Source: an uncultured Duncaniella sp. (lineage in GTDB: Bacteria > Bacteroidota > Bacteroidia > Bacteroidales > Muribaculaceae). From it: 64,000 bases of DNA. Both the position numbers and the translations under genes were made by a program. The stretch lies in NCBI GenBank assembly GCA_910589485.1, contig CAJUSW010000007.1:1-64000 (forward strand), given 5' to 3'. Positions within the stretch are counted from its first letter, which is position 1, and each line of letters begins with the position of its first letter. The notes under the pieces were generated by a model. That model did no database searches. It was not told where the DNA came from and saw nothing but the letters and a program-made list of their open reading frames with translations. Of the stretch, positions 34,307 to 44,600 are shown one piece after another.

Positions 34307-37303
34307 ATGAAACGACCGCTCATCCTCACCGCCATGTGCGCTCTTGCCTGCGCCGGCTCTGTGGCCCAGATAAACAGTCCTGAAGCCGCGGGTTATCTCG
34401 AGCGAGGGATACTCATGTGCGATGACTGCAATTACGAAGGATGCCTCGATCAGATGGCACGTCTCTACAACCTCAACGCAACCCCTCAGCAACGCGAGAC
34501 CGCATACTATTATATGTGCAAGGCCACTCTCGGCCTTGGCGATGACGAGGCCCTGGAGATGTTGCAGAATTTCCTGCGCGAATACCCTGTCTCCCCCCTG
34601 CGTGCCGATGTGATGATGATGATCGGTGACTACTACTTCAACCACGGACAATATGCCGAGGCGCTGGCCGAGTACAGCGTGGTGGATCCGCTCGCCCTCA
34701 CCGCATCCCGCCAGGAGGAGATGAACTACCGCCAGGCCTACTCATATCTGATGCTCGGCGAGCCTGACATGGCCGCCTCGCTGTTCCGCACTCTGCAGAG
34801 CAAACCGGCATGGCGTAACGCCGCTCACTTCTATCTCGGCTACATAGCCTACTCCAAGGGCGACTATCCCCAGGCTCTGCAATATTTCCGCGGACTCGAC
34901 ACCACCAAGGAGCCGGCCAATGCAGCTCCCTACTACGAGGCCCAGATCTACTATGCCCAGGGCGAATATGACAAGTGCCTCACCACTGCCCGCAATCTCC
35001 TGTCGGGCGGAAATGTACCACAGTTTGTACCCGAGTGCAACCGCCTCGCCGGCGAGTCACTCTACAACCTCGGACGCTCTCAGGAAGCGATCCCGTATCT
35101 GTGGAAATACTGCGCCGAAGCCAAGGAGCCCGCTCCCTCGGCATTCTACATTCTCGGCGTGAGCGAATACGAGAAGGGCGACAACGATGCCGCCATCAAG
35201 CTGTTCCAGCAGGCCATCGGTTCCCACTCGGCCATGGAGCAGAGCGCATGGCTCTATCTCGGCCAAGCCTATCTGAAACGTGGCGACAAGACCCAGGCCT
35301 TGATGGCTTTTGAGAACGCTTACAAGGTGGATTACGATCGCGATGTTCGCGAGACCGCTTTCTACAACTATGCCGTGGCGCGCATGGACGGAGGACGTGT
35401 ACCTTTCGGCAACTCGGTATCGCTCCTTGAGGACTTCCTCAACGAGTACCCCGATTCCCCCTATGCCGCCGATGTTCAGCGCTATATTGTCACCGGATAC
35501 ATGAGCGACAATGACTATGCAAGCGCGCTCAAGGCTATCAACCGTATGAAGAACCCCACTGACCAGATGCTCAAGGCCAAGCAGAGGGTACTCTTCGTTC
35601 TCGCTACCCGCGAATATTCATCGGGACGTGTAGCCGAGGCCATACAGCATCTCACCGAGGCCCGCTCACTTTCACGCTACGACGCCTCGATAGCCCGCCA
35701 GTGCAACATGTGGCTCGGCGATTGCTACTATACCCGTGGCAATTACGATGCCGCCGCCCGCTCCTATCTCGATTACATCTCGGCCACTCCGGCTTCAGCG
35801 ACAGGCGATCTTGCCCTTGCCCGCTACGATCTGGGCTACACACGTTTCGCTCAGGAAAAATACAGCGACGCGCTCACCGATTTCAGTGACGCCGCCAAGC
35901 TCATGGCCTCAGGCCGTACCTCCCTCCCCGCGTCACTCCAGGCCGACTCTTATAGCCGTATAGGCGACTGCCGTTACTATCTCGGCGACTTCTCCCAGGC
36001 GGCCACTGACTACAAACGCTCCTACGACCTCAACCCCTCGGCCGGTGACTACGCTCTCTACCAGCAGGCCATCATGAAGGGTCTTCTCAAGGACCACAAC
36101 GGCAAGATAGCCACCATCGACGACCTCACCGGCAAATTTCCCTCCTCGGGTCTTCTGCCTCAGGCTCTCCTGGAGAAAGCCGAGAGCCAGTCGGCCATCA
36201 ACGATATACGCGGAGCCATCAGCACCTACAATCAGCTCGTGCGCCAGTATCCCGGCACTGCTCCCGGCCGTAACGGCTACCTGCAGCTCGCCATCACCTA
36301 TATTAATAATGGTGACCGCTACAAAGGTATCGATACCTACAAGAAAGTCATCAGCACATTCCCCTCGAGCGAGGAGGCACGCATAGCCGCCGACGACCTC
36401 AAACAGATCTACGCCGCCGACGGCCGTCTCAACGACCTCGTGGGATTCCTCAACTCCGTGCCCAACGCTCCCAAATATGAAGCTTCGGAACTGGAGCAGA
36501 CTGCCTATCAGGCCGCCGAGAACGCCTACATCAACTCGGGTGCGACCGCCGGTCTCCTCGGTTATATCAAGAACTACCCCGACGGAGCTTCGCGCGCCTC
36601 GGCCCTGTATTATCTCGCCGATGCGGCCTGGAACGAGGGCAAGGCCACCGAGGCCCAGGGTTACGCCACCCAAGTGCTCCTGAGCCATCCCGACTCGGAG
36701 GTTGCCGAGGATGCTCTTCTCATCAAGGCCCAGGCCGAGAGCGAGTTGGGCAAGACCGAGATCGCCTACAGCTCGTTCCTCGAACTCGAGAGCCACGCCT
36801 CCGGATCCAATATGCTCCGCGACGCCCGCCTCGGCCTGATGCGCTCGGCAATGGATCTTGGCAAGTATGCCGAAGCGGTGGCCGCCGCCGACAAACTAAT
36901 GTCGACCACTGCCGCCAACTCGCCCGCCGACATGGCCGAGGTGAGATTCACACGCGGTATGGCCAACGACCGCCTGCGCAACTACGATGAGGCTTACAGC
37001 GATTGGGAACAGCTCGCCGGAAACACGGCCGACATATATGGAGCCAAGAGTGCATACTACATGGGCCAGTCGCTCCTCGATCGCGGTCAGACCGCCAAGG
37101 CCAAGACCGTCACCGACGCGCTCATCTCATCCGACACTCCCCATCAGTATTGGCTCGCCCGCGGATTTGTACTCTACAGCGATATCCTGCGCAAGCAGGG
37201 CAACGAATTTGAGGCCAACGAATACCTCAAGTCGCTCCGCTCCAACTATCCCGGCACCGAGGCCGACATTTTCCAGATGATCGACTCACGACTCAACAAA
37301 TAA
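34307..37303 (+). CDS. Large TPR-repeat periplasmic protein
   Basis: A 998-residue protein with a signal peptide (cut near CAGSVA-QI) and tetratricopeptide repeats along nearly its whole length; units such as AAHFYLGYIAYSKGDYPQALQYF and YNLGRSQEAIPYLWKYC are evident. TPR arrays act as protein-binding scaffolds. The gene lies 38 nt before an outer-membrane barrel gene, so the two are probably cotranscribed and work together at the envelope. I do not recognise a more specific family. It has its own promoter. Confidence 0.8.
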   Translation: MKRPLILTAMCALACAGSVAQINSPEAAGYLERGILMCDDCNYEGCLDQMARLYNLNATPQQRETAYYYMCKATLGLGDDEALEMLQNFLREYPVSPLRADVMMMIGDYYFNHGQYAEALAEYSVVDPLALTASRQEEMNYRQAYSYLMLGEPDMAASLFRTLQSKPAWRNAAHFYLGYIAYSKGDYPQALQYFRGLDTTKEPANAAPYYEAQIYYAQGEYDKCLTTARNLLSGGNVPQFVPECNRLAGESLYNLGRSQEAIPYLWKYCAEAKEPAPSAFYILGVSEYEKGDNDAAIKLFQQAIGSHSAMEQSAWLYLGQAYLKRGDKTQALMAFENAYKVDYDRDVRETAFYNYAVARMDGGRVPFGNSVSLLEDFLNEYPDSPYAADVQRYIVTGYMSDNDYASALKAINRMKNPTDQMLKAKQRVLFVLATREYSSGRVAEAIQHLTEARSLSRYDASIARQCNMWLGDCYYTRGNYDAAARSYLDYISATPASATGDLALARYDLGYTRFAQEKYSDALTDFSDAAKLMASGRTSLPASLQADSYSRIGDCRYYLGDFSQAATDYKRSYDLNPSAGDYALYQQAIMKGLLKDHNGKIATIDDLTGKFPSSGLLPQALLEKAESQSAINDIRGAISTYNQLVRQYPGTAPGRNGYLQLAITYINNGDRYKGIDTYKKVISTFPSSEEARIAADDLKQIYAADGRLNDLVGFLNSVPNAPKYEASELEQTAYQAAENAYINSGATAGLLGYIKNYPDGASRASALYYLADAAWNEGKATEAQGYATQVLLSHPDSEVAEDALLIKAQAESELGKTEIAYSSFLELESHASGSNMLRDARLGLMRSAMDLGKYAEAVAAADKLMSTTAANSPADMAEVRFTRGMANDRLRNYDEAYSDWEQLAGNTADIYGAKSAYYMGQSLLDRGQTAKAKTVTDALISSDTPHQYWLARGFVLYSDILRKQGNEFEANEYLKSLRSNYPGTEADIFQMIDSRLNK

Positions 37304-37341
37304 TCACCGACACCCGATAAACCTCTCCTCCCATTACTGAA

Positions 37342-39090
37342 ATGATGAAAAGAATCGCACTGATAGCATCGGTTTTCGCACTCTTTAGCCCCGGGTGTCC
37401 GTGGGCCCAGGACCTACACAAGGATATCACCGTGGAGCAGGCCGTCACCCCGGCCAAGCGCGAGGCATCACGCATCACCGTGCTCCCCACCGTCCAGCTC
37501 ACACCCGTCAAGGCCGCCTCGCTCAACTACAGCAGCAAGGTGGTGACCACAAATGTGCCCAACACATTCACCACCCTCGATCCCGTGGCGTGGGGCGACA
37601 AGCTCTACACCTCCCCCTACCGAGGATATTTCGACCTCGGTATAGGCATGCCTGTATATCTCGGCGGTGTATCGGCCGGATACAGGATGGTCGACAATGA
37701 CCGCACCCGCCTGAGCGCGTGGGGACAGTACAACGGCGACGTATACAAGCGAGAGAAAGTGACCTGGCATGACCATACAGCATCTCTCGGCCTTGATCTA
37801 CACCAGACCATCGGCAGCCGTAGCACTCTCGACGGCGGTGTGAACTACACCTACGGTTTCCATGACATGCCGGGCGATCTGGGACGCTTCTCCCAGTCCA
37901 CCTCGCGCATCAACGCATCCGTCCTATTCAGTTCGAGCCACTCGGGCCTCAGCTACAATGCCGGGCTGAAGTATCAGCACTTCGGATTCTACAATCCCCA
38001 CATCCCCGGCGTGGATCAGTCAACTCTCCCTGACATCCTCAACGACCCCTACAACGGTTACGAACCTGTGAGACAAAACCTCATCGGCCTGTCGCTCGCC
38101 GGACGCATCGAGACCGGAGCCTCAAGCCATGCCGGTATCGACATAGATGCCAATCTCCTGGCCACAGGGAAATACTACGAAGCCTCCATACCCTACTTCG
38201 AGGACGAGGACATGATACCGATGCGCTCACGCAAAACAGCGCTCGTGACCCTGAATCCCTATTTTGAAACCCACTCACAGTCGGCCACCCTGCGCATAGG
38301 TGCCGAAGTGGACTTCTCCAAGAACTCGGGCAAGGCATTCCACATCGCCCCCGATGTAACCCTCGCATGGCACGGATCGCAGATATTCGGCATAGAGCTG
38401 AGAGGACACGGCGGATCCCAAATGAACTCCCTGGCCTCGCTCTACGACATCTCCCCCTACATGAACGGCTCCATTGCCTACCGTCACAGCCACATCCCCT
38501 ATGCGCTTGACGCCAAGATCGCGTTCGGCCCGTTCTTCGGAGGTTCCATCGAACTGTTCGGCGGATACGCCCGCGCCAACGATTGGCTCATGCCCGTGGT
38601 CAACAGCATATATCCCGCCGGTGCCGTGTGGCAACCCGTTGACATCTGCGGCTACCACTACGGAGTGAAGATCGGCTATGACAACGGCAAGAATCTGGCC
38701 GTGAGCGTAAAATATGAGGGAGCCCCCGGCAAATGGGACCGCGCCTACTACGAGTGGCGCGACCGTGCCCGCCATGTGATCAATGCCGAGCTCAAGGTAC
38801 GCCCCGTCGAGAAACTTCTCATCACTGCCGGATATGAATTCCGTGCCGGCCGTTCATGCTACGCCTACACCGAGGAGCCCACTATGATAGGCGACCTCGA
38901 GATGTGGACACCCGAGCGCGTGTCCATGGGCGTTGTAGGCAATCTCTCGGTAGGTGCCGGCTACAGCTTCACCGACCGTCTCACCCTGTTCGCCCGTGGC
39001 GAGAACCTTCTCGGACGCAAGTGCGTGTACATCGGTGGGCGCCCCATGCAAAGCGCTAATGTAATGATAGGCGCAGCTCTCAAATTCTGA
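37342..39090 (+). CDS. Outer-membrane beta-barrel protein paired with the TPR protein
   Basis: A 582-residue protein with a signal peptide (cut near CPWA-QD) and repeated amphipathic strands ending in a phenylalanine (GAALKF), a normal barrel end. The C-terminal part resembles the barrel of TonB-dependent receptors (FTDRLTLFARGENLLGRKCVYIGG), but I see no plug domain or TonB box, so it is likely a TonB-independent porin or structural barrel. The N-terminal region (ITVEQAVTPAKREASRITVLPTVQ) is typical of such Bacteroidota barrels. The first or second methionine could start translation. Confidence 0.72.
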   Translation: MMKRIALIASVFALFSPGCPWAQDLHKDITVEQAVTPAKREASRITVLPTVQLTPVKAASLNYSSKVVTTNVPNTFTTLDPVAWGDKLYTSPYRGYFDLGIGMPVYLGGVSAGYRMVDNDRTRLSAWGQYNGDVYKREKVTWHDHTASLGLDLHQTIGSRSTLDGGVNYTYGFHDMPGDLGRFSQSTSRINASVLFSSSHSGLSYNAGLKYQHFGFYNPHIPGVDQSTLPDILNDPYNGYEPVRQNLIGLSLAGRIETGASSHAGIDIDANLLATGKYYEASIPYFEDEDMIPMRSRKTALVTLNPYFETHSQSATLRIGAEVDFSKNSGKAFHIAPDVTLAWHGSQIFGIELRGHGGSQMNSLASLYDISPYMNGSIAYRHSHIPYALDAKIAFGPFFGGSIELFGGYARANDWLMPVVNSIYPAGAVWQPVDICGYHYGVKIGYDNGKNLAVSVKYEGAPGKWDRAYYEWRDRARHVINAELKVRPVEKLLITAGYEFRAGRSCYAYTEEPTMIGDLEMWTPERVSMGVVGNLSVGAGYSFTDRLTLFARGENLLGRKCVYIGGRPMQSANVMIGAALKF

Positions 39091-39146
39091 TCATCTCTTG
39101 ATCATCTCTTAGTCGTCGGCACCATCGCTGACCCTATACAAGATTT

Positions 39147-39182
39147 ACCCTCCCGGGCATAGAACCTTATGCTCGGGAGGGT
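39147..39182 (+). terminator. Hairpin after the barrel gene
   Basis: ACCCTCCCGGGCATA (39147-39161) pairs with TATGCTCGGGAGGGT (39168-39182) with one bulge. A short TTGTTATA tail follows. It lies between the barrel gene and rubrerythrin. Confidence 0.6.
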
Positions 39183-39231
39183 TGTTATACCGTAACAGAC
39201 ACAGAAACTAAACATAAACATTCTTTACGAT

Positions 39232-39819
39232 ATGACAGCCAAGAAATCAAAATCAATCAAGGGCACCAAGACCGAACAGAATCTTGTGAACGCCTATGTG
39301 AGCGAATCCACAGCATATTCACGTTACGTGTTCTACGCCTCCCAGGCCGAGAAAGAAAGCTATTTCCCCATTCAGGAGGTGTTCACCGAGACAGCCAACA
39401 ACGAGTTGCGCCACGCCAAGATCTTCTTCAAATATCTCGAGGGCGGATCACTCGACTGCGGTGTTAGCGTTGATGCCGGTGTGATCGCCGATACAGCTTC
39501 CAACCTTGCCACCGCCGCCCACGAAGAGATGGTGGAGGGCGTAGAGCAATATCAGGCTTCGGCAAAGGTTGCCGATGAAGAGGGATTCCCCGAGATCGCC
39601 GAGCATTTCCGTGCCATCGCTGAGATCGAGAACCATCACCGCCAGCGTTTCGAGACCTATCTGAAACAGGTCAAGGACGGTACCGTGTGGAAACGCGAGA
39701 AACCCATCAAGTGGCAATGCCTTGTGTGCGGTTACATCTTCGAGGGCACCGAGCCTCCAAAGGTATGTCCCGCTTGCGATCATCCCTACCAGCACTATAA
39801 GGCACTGGATATCGAATAG
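39232..39819 (+). CDS. rbr: Rubrerythrin
   Basis: A non-haem diiron peroxidase of 195 residues that reduces hydrogen peroxide in anaerobes. The N-terminal four-helix bundle carries the diiron ligands in helix motifs such as SESTAYSRY, NNELRHAK, HEEMVEGVEQY and IAEIENHHRQRF. The C-terminal rubredoxin domain has CLVCGYIF and CPACDHPY, binding one iron. The fit with an anaerobic gut bacterium is good. No regulator is beside it and I found no clear TAnnTTTG promoter in the 50 nt upstream. Confidence 0.95.
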   Translation: MTAKKSKSIKGTKTEQNLVNAYVSESTAYSRYVFYASQAEKESYFPIQEVFTETANNELRHAKIFFKYLEGGSLDCGVSVDAGVIADTASNLATAAHEEMVEGVEQYQASAKVADEEGFPEIAEHFRAIAEIENHHRQRFETYLKQVKDGTVWKREKPIKWQCLVCGYIFEGTEPPKVCPACDHPYQHYKALDIE

Positions 39820-39887
39820 AATCACACAAACACACTATATGTAAGTCATATATAGAATCGAAACCAATTTATCTTAACCTCAATATA

Positions 39888-39925
39888 TCAGGGGGCGTCC
39901 AACGAAATCATTGGACGCCCCCTGA
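39888..39925. terminator. Perfect 15-bp hairpin, first of three
   Basis: Arms 39888-39902 and 39911-39925 are perfectly complementary over 15 bp (TCAGGGGGCGTCCAA) with an 8-nt loop. There is no T-run on either strand. It lies between the convergent rubrerythrin and susD genes. Confidence 0.6.
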
Positions 39926-39932
39926 ACGTTAT

Positions 39933-39966
39933 CGCGGGACGTATCATTGTATCGACACGTCCCGCG
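39933..39966. terminator. Perfect 10-bp hairpin, second of three
   Basis: CGCGGGACGT (39933-39942) pairs with ACGTCCCGCG (39957-39966); 14-nt loop, no T-run. Its sequence differs from its neighbours. Confidence 0.5.
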
Positions 39967-39975
39967 AGCGGTTGC

Positions 39976-40001
39976 AGCAGGCTGTCATACGACAGCCTGC
40001 T
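39976..40001. terminator. Perfect 11-bp hairpin with GGCTGTC core, third of three
   Basis: AGCAGGCTGTC (39976-39986) pairs with GACAGCCTGCT (39991-40001) with a 4-nt loop. It sits 20 nt beyond the susD stop. The GGCTGTC/GACAGCC core recurs in hairpins at 58555 and 58862. Confidence 0.55.
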
Positions 40002-40021
40002 TGAGAGAGAATATTGTGTGT

Positions 40022-41560
40022 TTAGCGCGAACCGCCAAAGATCCAGATGGGCTCGGAGAATACGTAGAGTCCATCACCGTAGGCAGCACGCACATTGGGG
40101 TTGGACGATACGCCCGAGTTGCCGTAGGGCAGACGCAACGGCCAGCGGTTGGACGATCCGTTTACGTTCTTGGGATTGGTCATGGCCACGAAGGTCTTAT
40201 TGAGAGCCTTGCAACGGCGCAGATCATTGAATGTCTCCACCTGCTCGTTGCGGCACTGTGAAAGGTACTTCTGAACCATCACCTCCTTGACAGCATCAGC
40301 CGATATGCGTGATGCGAGGCTCGACACATAGTCGGAAGCCGACATGGCTACCGAACCAAATGCCTGAGTATCGGCAAAGCTGGCCTCCACGGCATCGGTC
40401 AGAGCCTGGGTGCAATCCTCACCCTTGCGGGCCTCGAGCTCGGCGATGATGAAGTTCACCTCGGCAAGCGACATCAGCTGGGTGGTTGCGGCAGGATACA
40501 GGGGATAATCTCCGGCGGTGTTGTAGGTGATCCACTTGGGAGCGCTCAGTTCCCATGCGCCCGAGGCTGTAGCCTGCGACTCGTCACCGGGGGTTCCGCA
40601 GAGGGGTTCATAGTAATCAGGATTGGAGGGATCGAGAGCGTCGCCGGCGCTGTAATAATATATGTATATATCCTCGCGGGGATCCTGACGTTCCTTAAGG
40701 AGCGACTGTACAGTAGTGGAGCATGCGCAGTAATCGCGGCTATACTGGAAGGCAGCCCATGGAGTCATGGTTGAGGAGCCGTCATATATATCGAGTGTCA
40801 TGCCATCGAATCCGCCGTCCAACGCGGCCTTAGCCTCTGAAAGAGCCTCTGTGGCGGCATTGGTGTCGCGTATCATCATGTGGAGCTTGTAACGGGCTTT
40901 CACAGCATGGGCGGCGGCGAGCCACTTGGCATTGTCGTTGCCATAGAGGATGTCCTGCTCACCGACATTTGCCATTCCTTCGGCCACAGCATCGGTGAGA
41001 TTGGCGATGGCACCGTCAAGCAGATTGAAGATATTATCGTATATCTCCTTCTGGCTATCCAACTTAGGCTGCTTCATGGCACCACCCTGAAGGGCCTCGG
41101 AGCAGGGGATATCACCGTGCATATCGGTGAGCACACCCCAGTTCATAGCGGCGAGCACCTGGGCCATGCCGAGAAGGTCCTTCTGTCCGGCATTGAGTCC
41201 CCCCTCCTCACACTTGGCCATGATGGTCTTAATGGTAAGGAGATTGGCATACACGCTGTTCCAGGCATTGTTGAAGGTCGATGATCCGGCCACCTCCGAG
41301 AGCTGACGCAACTCGGCATTCTTGAACTGGTTGTTGCCGGTTCCGAATATCTGCTCGCAGTAGACCGAAGAATAATAGGAATAGTCACCGCTTACGGTGG
41401 AGAAACCTGTCGATGTGATGGCGTCGGTGATCATGAGACGGCCGTTGATCACACCGACGGGCGGGTTGCCGTAATCAGTGTTGATGCGGTCCATCTCGTC
41501 CTCGGAGCACGACGATGCGAGGAGGAGTGCGACGACGGGTAGGATTCTATATAGTTTCAT
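40022..41560 (-). CDS. SusD-like outer-membrane lipoprotein (SusD-like 2 type)
   Basis: About 512 residues. The lipoprotein signal ends at LLLASSCSEDEMDRINTDYGNPP, a form typical of the SusD/RagB-like 2 family. NVNGSSNRWPLRLPYGNSGVSSNPNV near the C-terminus matches that group. It is the substrate-binding partner of the SusC gene upstream. The open frame starts 17 codons earlier, but MKLYRILP is where the signal begins (a second ATG lies one codon before). No glycoside hydrolase or peptidase adjoins, so the ligand cannot be guessed from neighbours. Confidence 0.92.
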   Translation of the reverse strand: MKLYRILPVVALLLASSCSEDEMDRINTDYGNPPVGVINGRLMITDAITSTGFSTVSGDYSYYSSVYCEQIFGTGNNQFKNAELRQLSEVAGSSTFNNAWNSVYANLLTIKTIMAKCEEGGLNAGQKDLLGMAQVLAAMNWGVLTDMHGDIPCSEALQGGAMKQPKLDSQKEIYDNIFNLLDGAIANLTDAVAEGMANVGEQDILYGNDNAKWLAAAHAVKARYKLHMMIRDTNAATEALSEAKAALDGGFDGMTLDIYDGSSTMTPWAAFQYSRDYCACSTTVQSLLKERQDPREDIYIYYYSAGDALDPSNPDYYEPLCGTPGDESQATASGAWELSAPKWITYNTAGDYPLYPAATTQLMSLAEVNFIIAELEARKGEDCTQALTDAVEASFADTQAFGSVAMSASDYVSSLASRISADAVKEVMVQKYLSQCRNEQVETFNDLRRCKALNKTFVAMTNPKNVNGSSNRWPLRLPYGNSGVSSNPNVRAAYGDGLYVFSEPIWIFGGSR

Positions 41561-41623
41561 CATTATTTTATGAGATATGTCTATGTTGTGAATATGAGAA
41601 AACAATTGCATGAGGCAACATTA

Positions 41624-44600
41624 TCAGAATGTGAGCTTCAGTCCTCCGCCGAACGACGCGGTGTTGGGGAGCGAGTAACGCTCGAAATAACCGCCGGCAT
41701 TATTGTTGCCCACCGATGATTCGGGATCGAAGTCCTTCATCTTGGCCCACACGAGCACATTGCGTGCGAAGCCCGACACACTGATATCAAATCCTGCTAT
41801 GCGGGGTAGACGGTAAGTGAGGGTGATGTCACGGAGCTTGACAAAATCAGTGTCGACGATCATCGACTCGGAAATGTCATAATAGATCTGGTTCCAGTCA
41901 TACAGGTCGACATCATGCTCCACACGGTTGCCGGTCTCATAGTCGATACCTACCACATGGAGAGGCACGTCGCGGTTGACCGACTCGGTGGTGGCACCGA
42001 ACATCTGCATGGTGCCGTAAGTACCGTGATACATCTGTCCGCCCTTCTGCCAGCTCCAGGTTGTGGAGAGGTTGAAACGCTTGTAACGGATATTGGTGCT
42101 CCAGCCCATATTGAAGTCGGGGGTACACTCGCCGATTACGGTTGACTCACCGTTGGTCATGGGCAGGCCGTCCGAATCAAGGATCATGAGGCCGGTGGCA
42201 TCATCGCGCAGGAACGAGTTACCGAAAATTACGGGATAACCGTAGCCGGTGTAGGCGCGCACCTGAGGTTCAACGAATCCGCCGAGCATGATGTTGTCAA
42301 CACCCGGAGCCAGCTCCTTGACCATCGACTTGTACTTGGTCCAGTTCAGACCGATCTCCACATCGATATCCTTGGAAGTATAGGCTGTCACCGACGCATT
42401 GATCTCATGGGTGTTGGTGGTGATGCGTCCGCCGTTGGTCATGATGCTCTGGTAGCCGGTGGCACCGTCCATGGGCACCTGGAATATCTGGTCGCGCACA
42501 TCCTGATAAGAGTAGGTGTACTCAAACTTCACGCGGTCGTTCCAGAAACGCAGATCGAGACCAAGCTCATAGTTCTTGGTGGTCTGGGGCTTGAGGTTGG
42601 GGTCATACTCACGCCAGTAAGGCACGAACGATGTCACACCCTTGATGGGGTAGCTTACGGGGGTGAAGGCATAGAAACCGCCACCGTAGGATGGAGTGTA
42701 TGCGAAGTTGTTGACATATGCTCCTGCCTGGCCTACCTCGGCATACGAGGTGCGCACCTTACCGAAGGTGAGAATATTGTTGCCCTTCAGGGCCTCGAGT
42801 TCAGTAAATACCCATGCGAGCGATACCGAGGGGTAGAAGAACGAGCGGTTGCCGTTGGGCATGGAGGATACCCAGTCGTTACGGCCGGTCACATTGAGGA
42901 AGAGCATGTCGCGCCATGATGCCGAAGCATTGAAGAACAGACCCACTGTGCGGTCCTGGGCGGGAGCCTCGTATCCATAGATTATGGAAGCGCAATTGCC
43001 GATGGTGGGCTGGCCATAGAACGCAAGGTTCGAACCTACGTAGTCGGTTGAAGTGAGATGATCGTTGTTGATCTCATTACCCACGAGCAAGCCAAAGTTC
43101 CACTCACGGTCGGCACCGAATTCAGCGGTGAAGTTGGCCGTGATAAGGTTGTTGAATATCTGGCGGGTATAGCTCTCGTTTTCGATATAACCTGAAGTGT
43201 TGCCGGCCGAACCTACCTCCTGGATATTGGAGTAACGCGAGGTGTAGGCATCGATACCCATCTGCTCCTTGATCACGAGATCATAATTGTCACCCCAGTT
43301 GATGTTAGGACGGTATTCCACATATGCGTTACCGAAGAATCGCTGGGTCGACTGCCTGTAGGAGTTGTTCTCGGCCCACCAGTAGGGGTTGTTGAAGCTG
43401 GTGGAGCGGAACGATGTCTGCTGGGAAGGCTCTCCGGGCACCGACGAAGGTATACCCTTGAGATCATACTCGGCGGGAGCGGAGTACACCACATTCACGA
43501 TACCCGAGTTGGACTGGGGCGCTGTGCGGATATTGGTGTGTACATAGTTGGCGGTGAAACCGAGTTTCCACTCCTTGTTGATGTACCAGTCGAGAGCACC
43601 GCGTGCGCCCCAACGGTCAAGGCCGGTATTCTTCACCACACCATCCTGGTGGGAGTTGTTAAGACCGAAAGCATACGAAGTGCGGTCAGTGCGCTGCGAG
43701 ATCGAGAAATTGGCATTCTCGGTGAAGCCGTTGGAGAAGAAATCGCCCACATTGTCATAGATCTGCGGGGTGGTCCATCCGTCGAGACCGGCCTGCGCAC
43801 GCTTGGTGCTGTAGTACATGCCGGGGTGCTTGCCATACAGCTGAGTGTACTTGTTATCGGTATTACCGCCGTAGGTGGCATCATTGGGAAGCTCGGAGAT
43901 CTTCGGACCCCAGGTCATCGAGGCCGAGGGGTTGTACTCACCGCCCATACCCTGGGCATACACATCCTGATGCTTGAATTTACGCGAGATGCGCTCGGAT
44001 GAGAGGTCGGTCGACACTGTGATCAGAGGCTTGGACGACTGGAGACCTCCGCCGCGCTTGGTGGTGATAACGATCACACCGTTGGTGGCGCGGATACCGT
44101 AGAGGGCGGCTGCGGCCTGACCCTTGAGCACGTTGATCGACTCAATGTCGTCAGGGTTGATATCGATGCTACGGTCAGCATAGCTGGCATCCGACACCAT
44201 ACCGTTGGCAGTCTGAACCACGTCGGGAGTTGATTCGATGGGCATACCGTCGATCACATACAGAGGGGCGTTATTGCCTGAGAACGAGCGCACACCACGG
44301 ATAGTAATGTTGCTCGAAGCACCGGGAGCGCCTGATGAGGGACGTATCTCAACGCCCGACAGTTTGCCCTGCATGGCGCTTGAGAGCGATGTAGTACCTG
44401 CAGTATTGAGGTCGTCGGCCTTGAGGTCCTGCACGGCATAGCCGAGGCCCTTGCGGTCACGCTTCACGCCGAATGCCGTCACGACAACCTCGTCAAGCGT
44501 GGACTCCCCTTCGAGAGTGACCACCATTTCCTGGCCGGGAGTGATGTCAAACTCCTGGGTGCGCATCCCCACGTAGGATACCTGGATTTTCTTTACTGTA

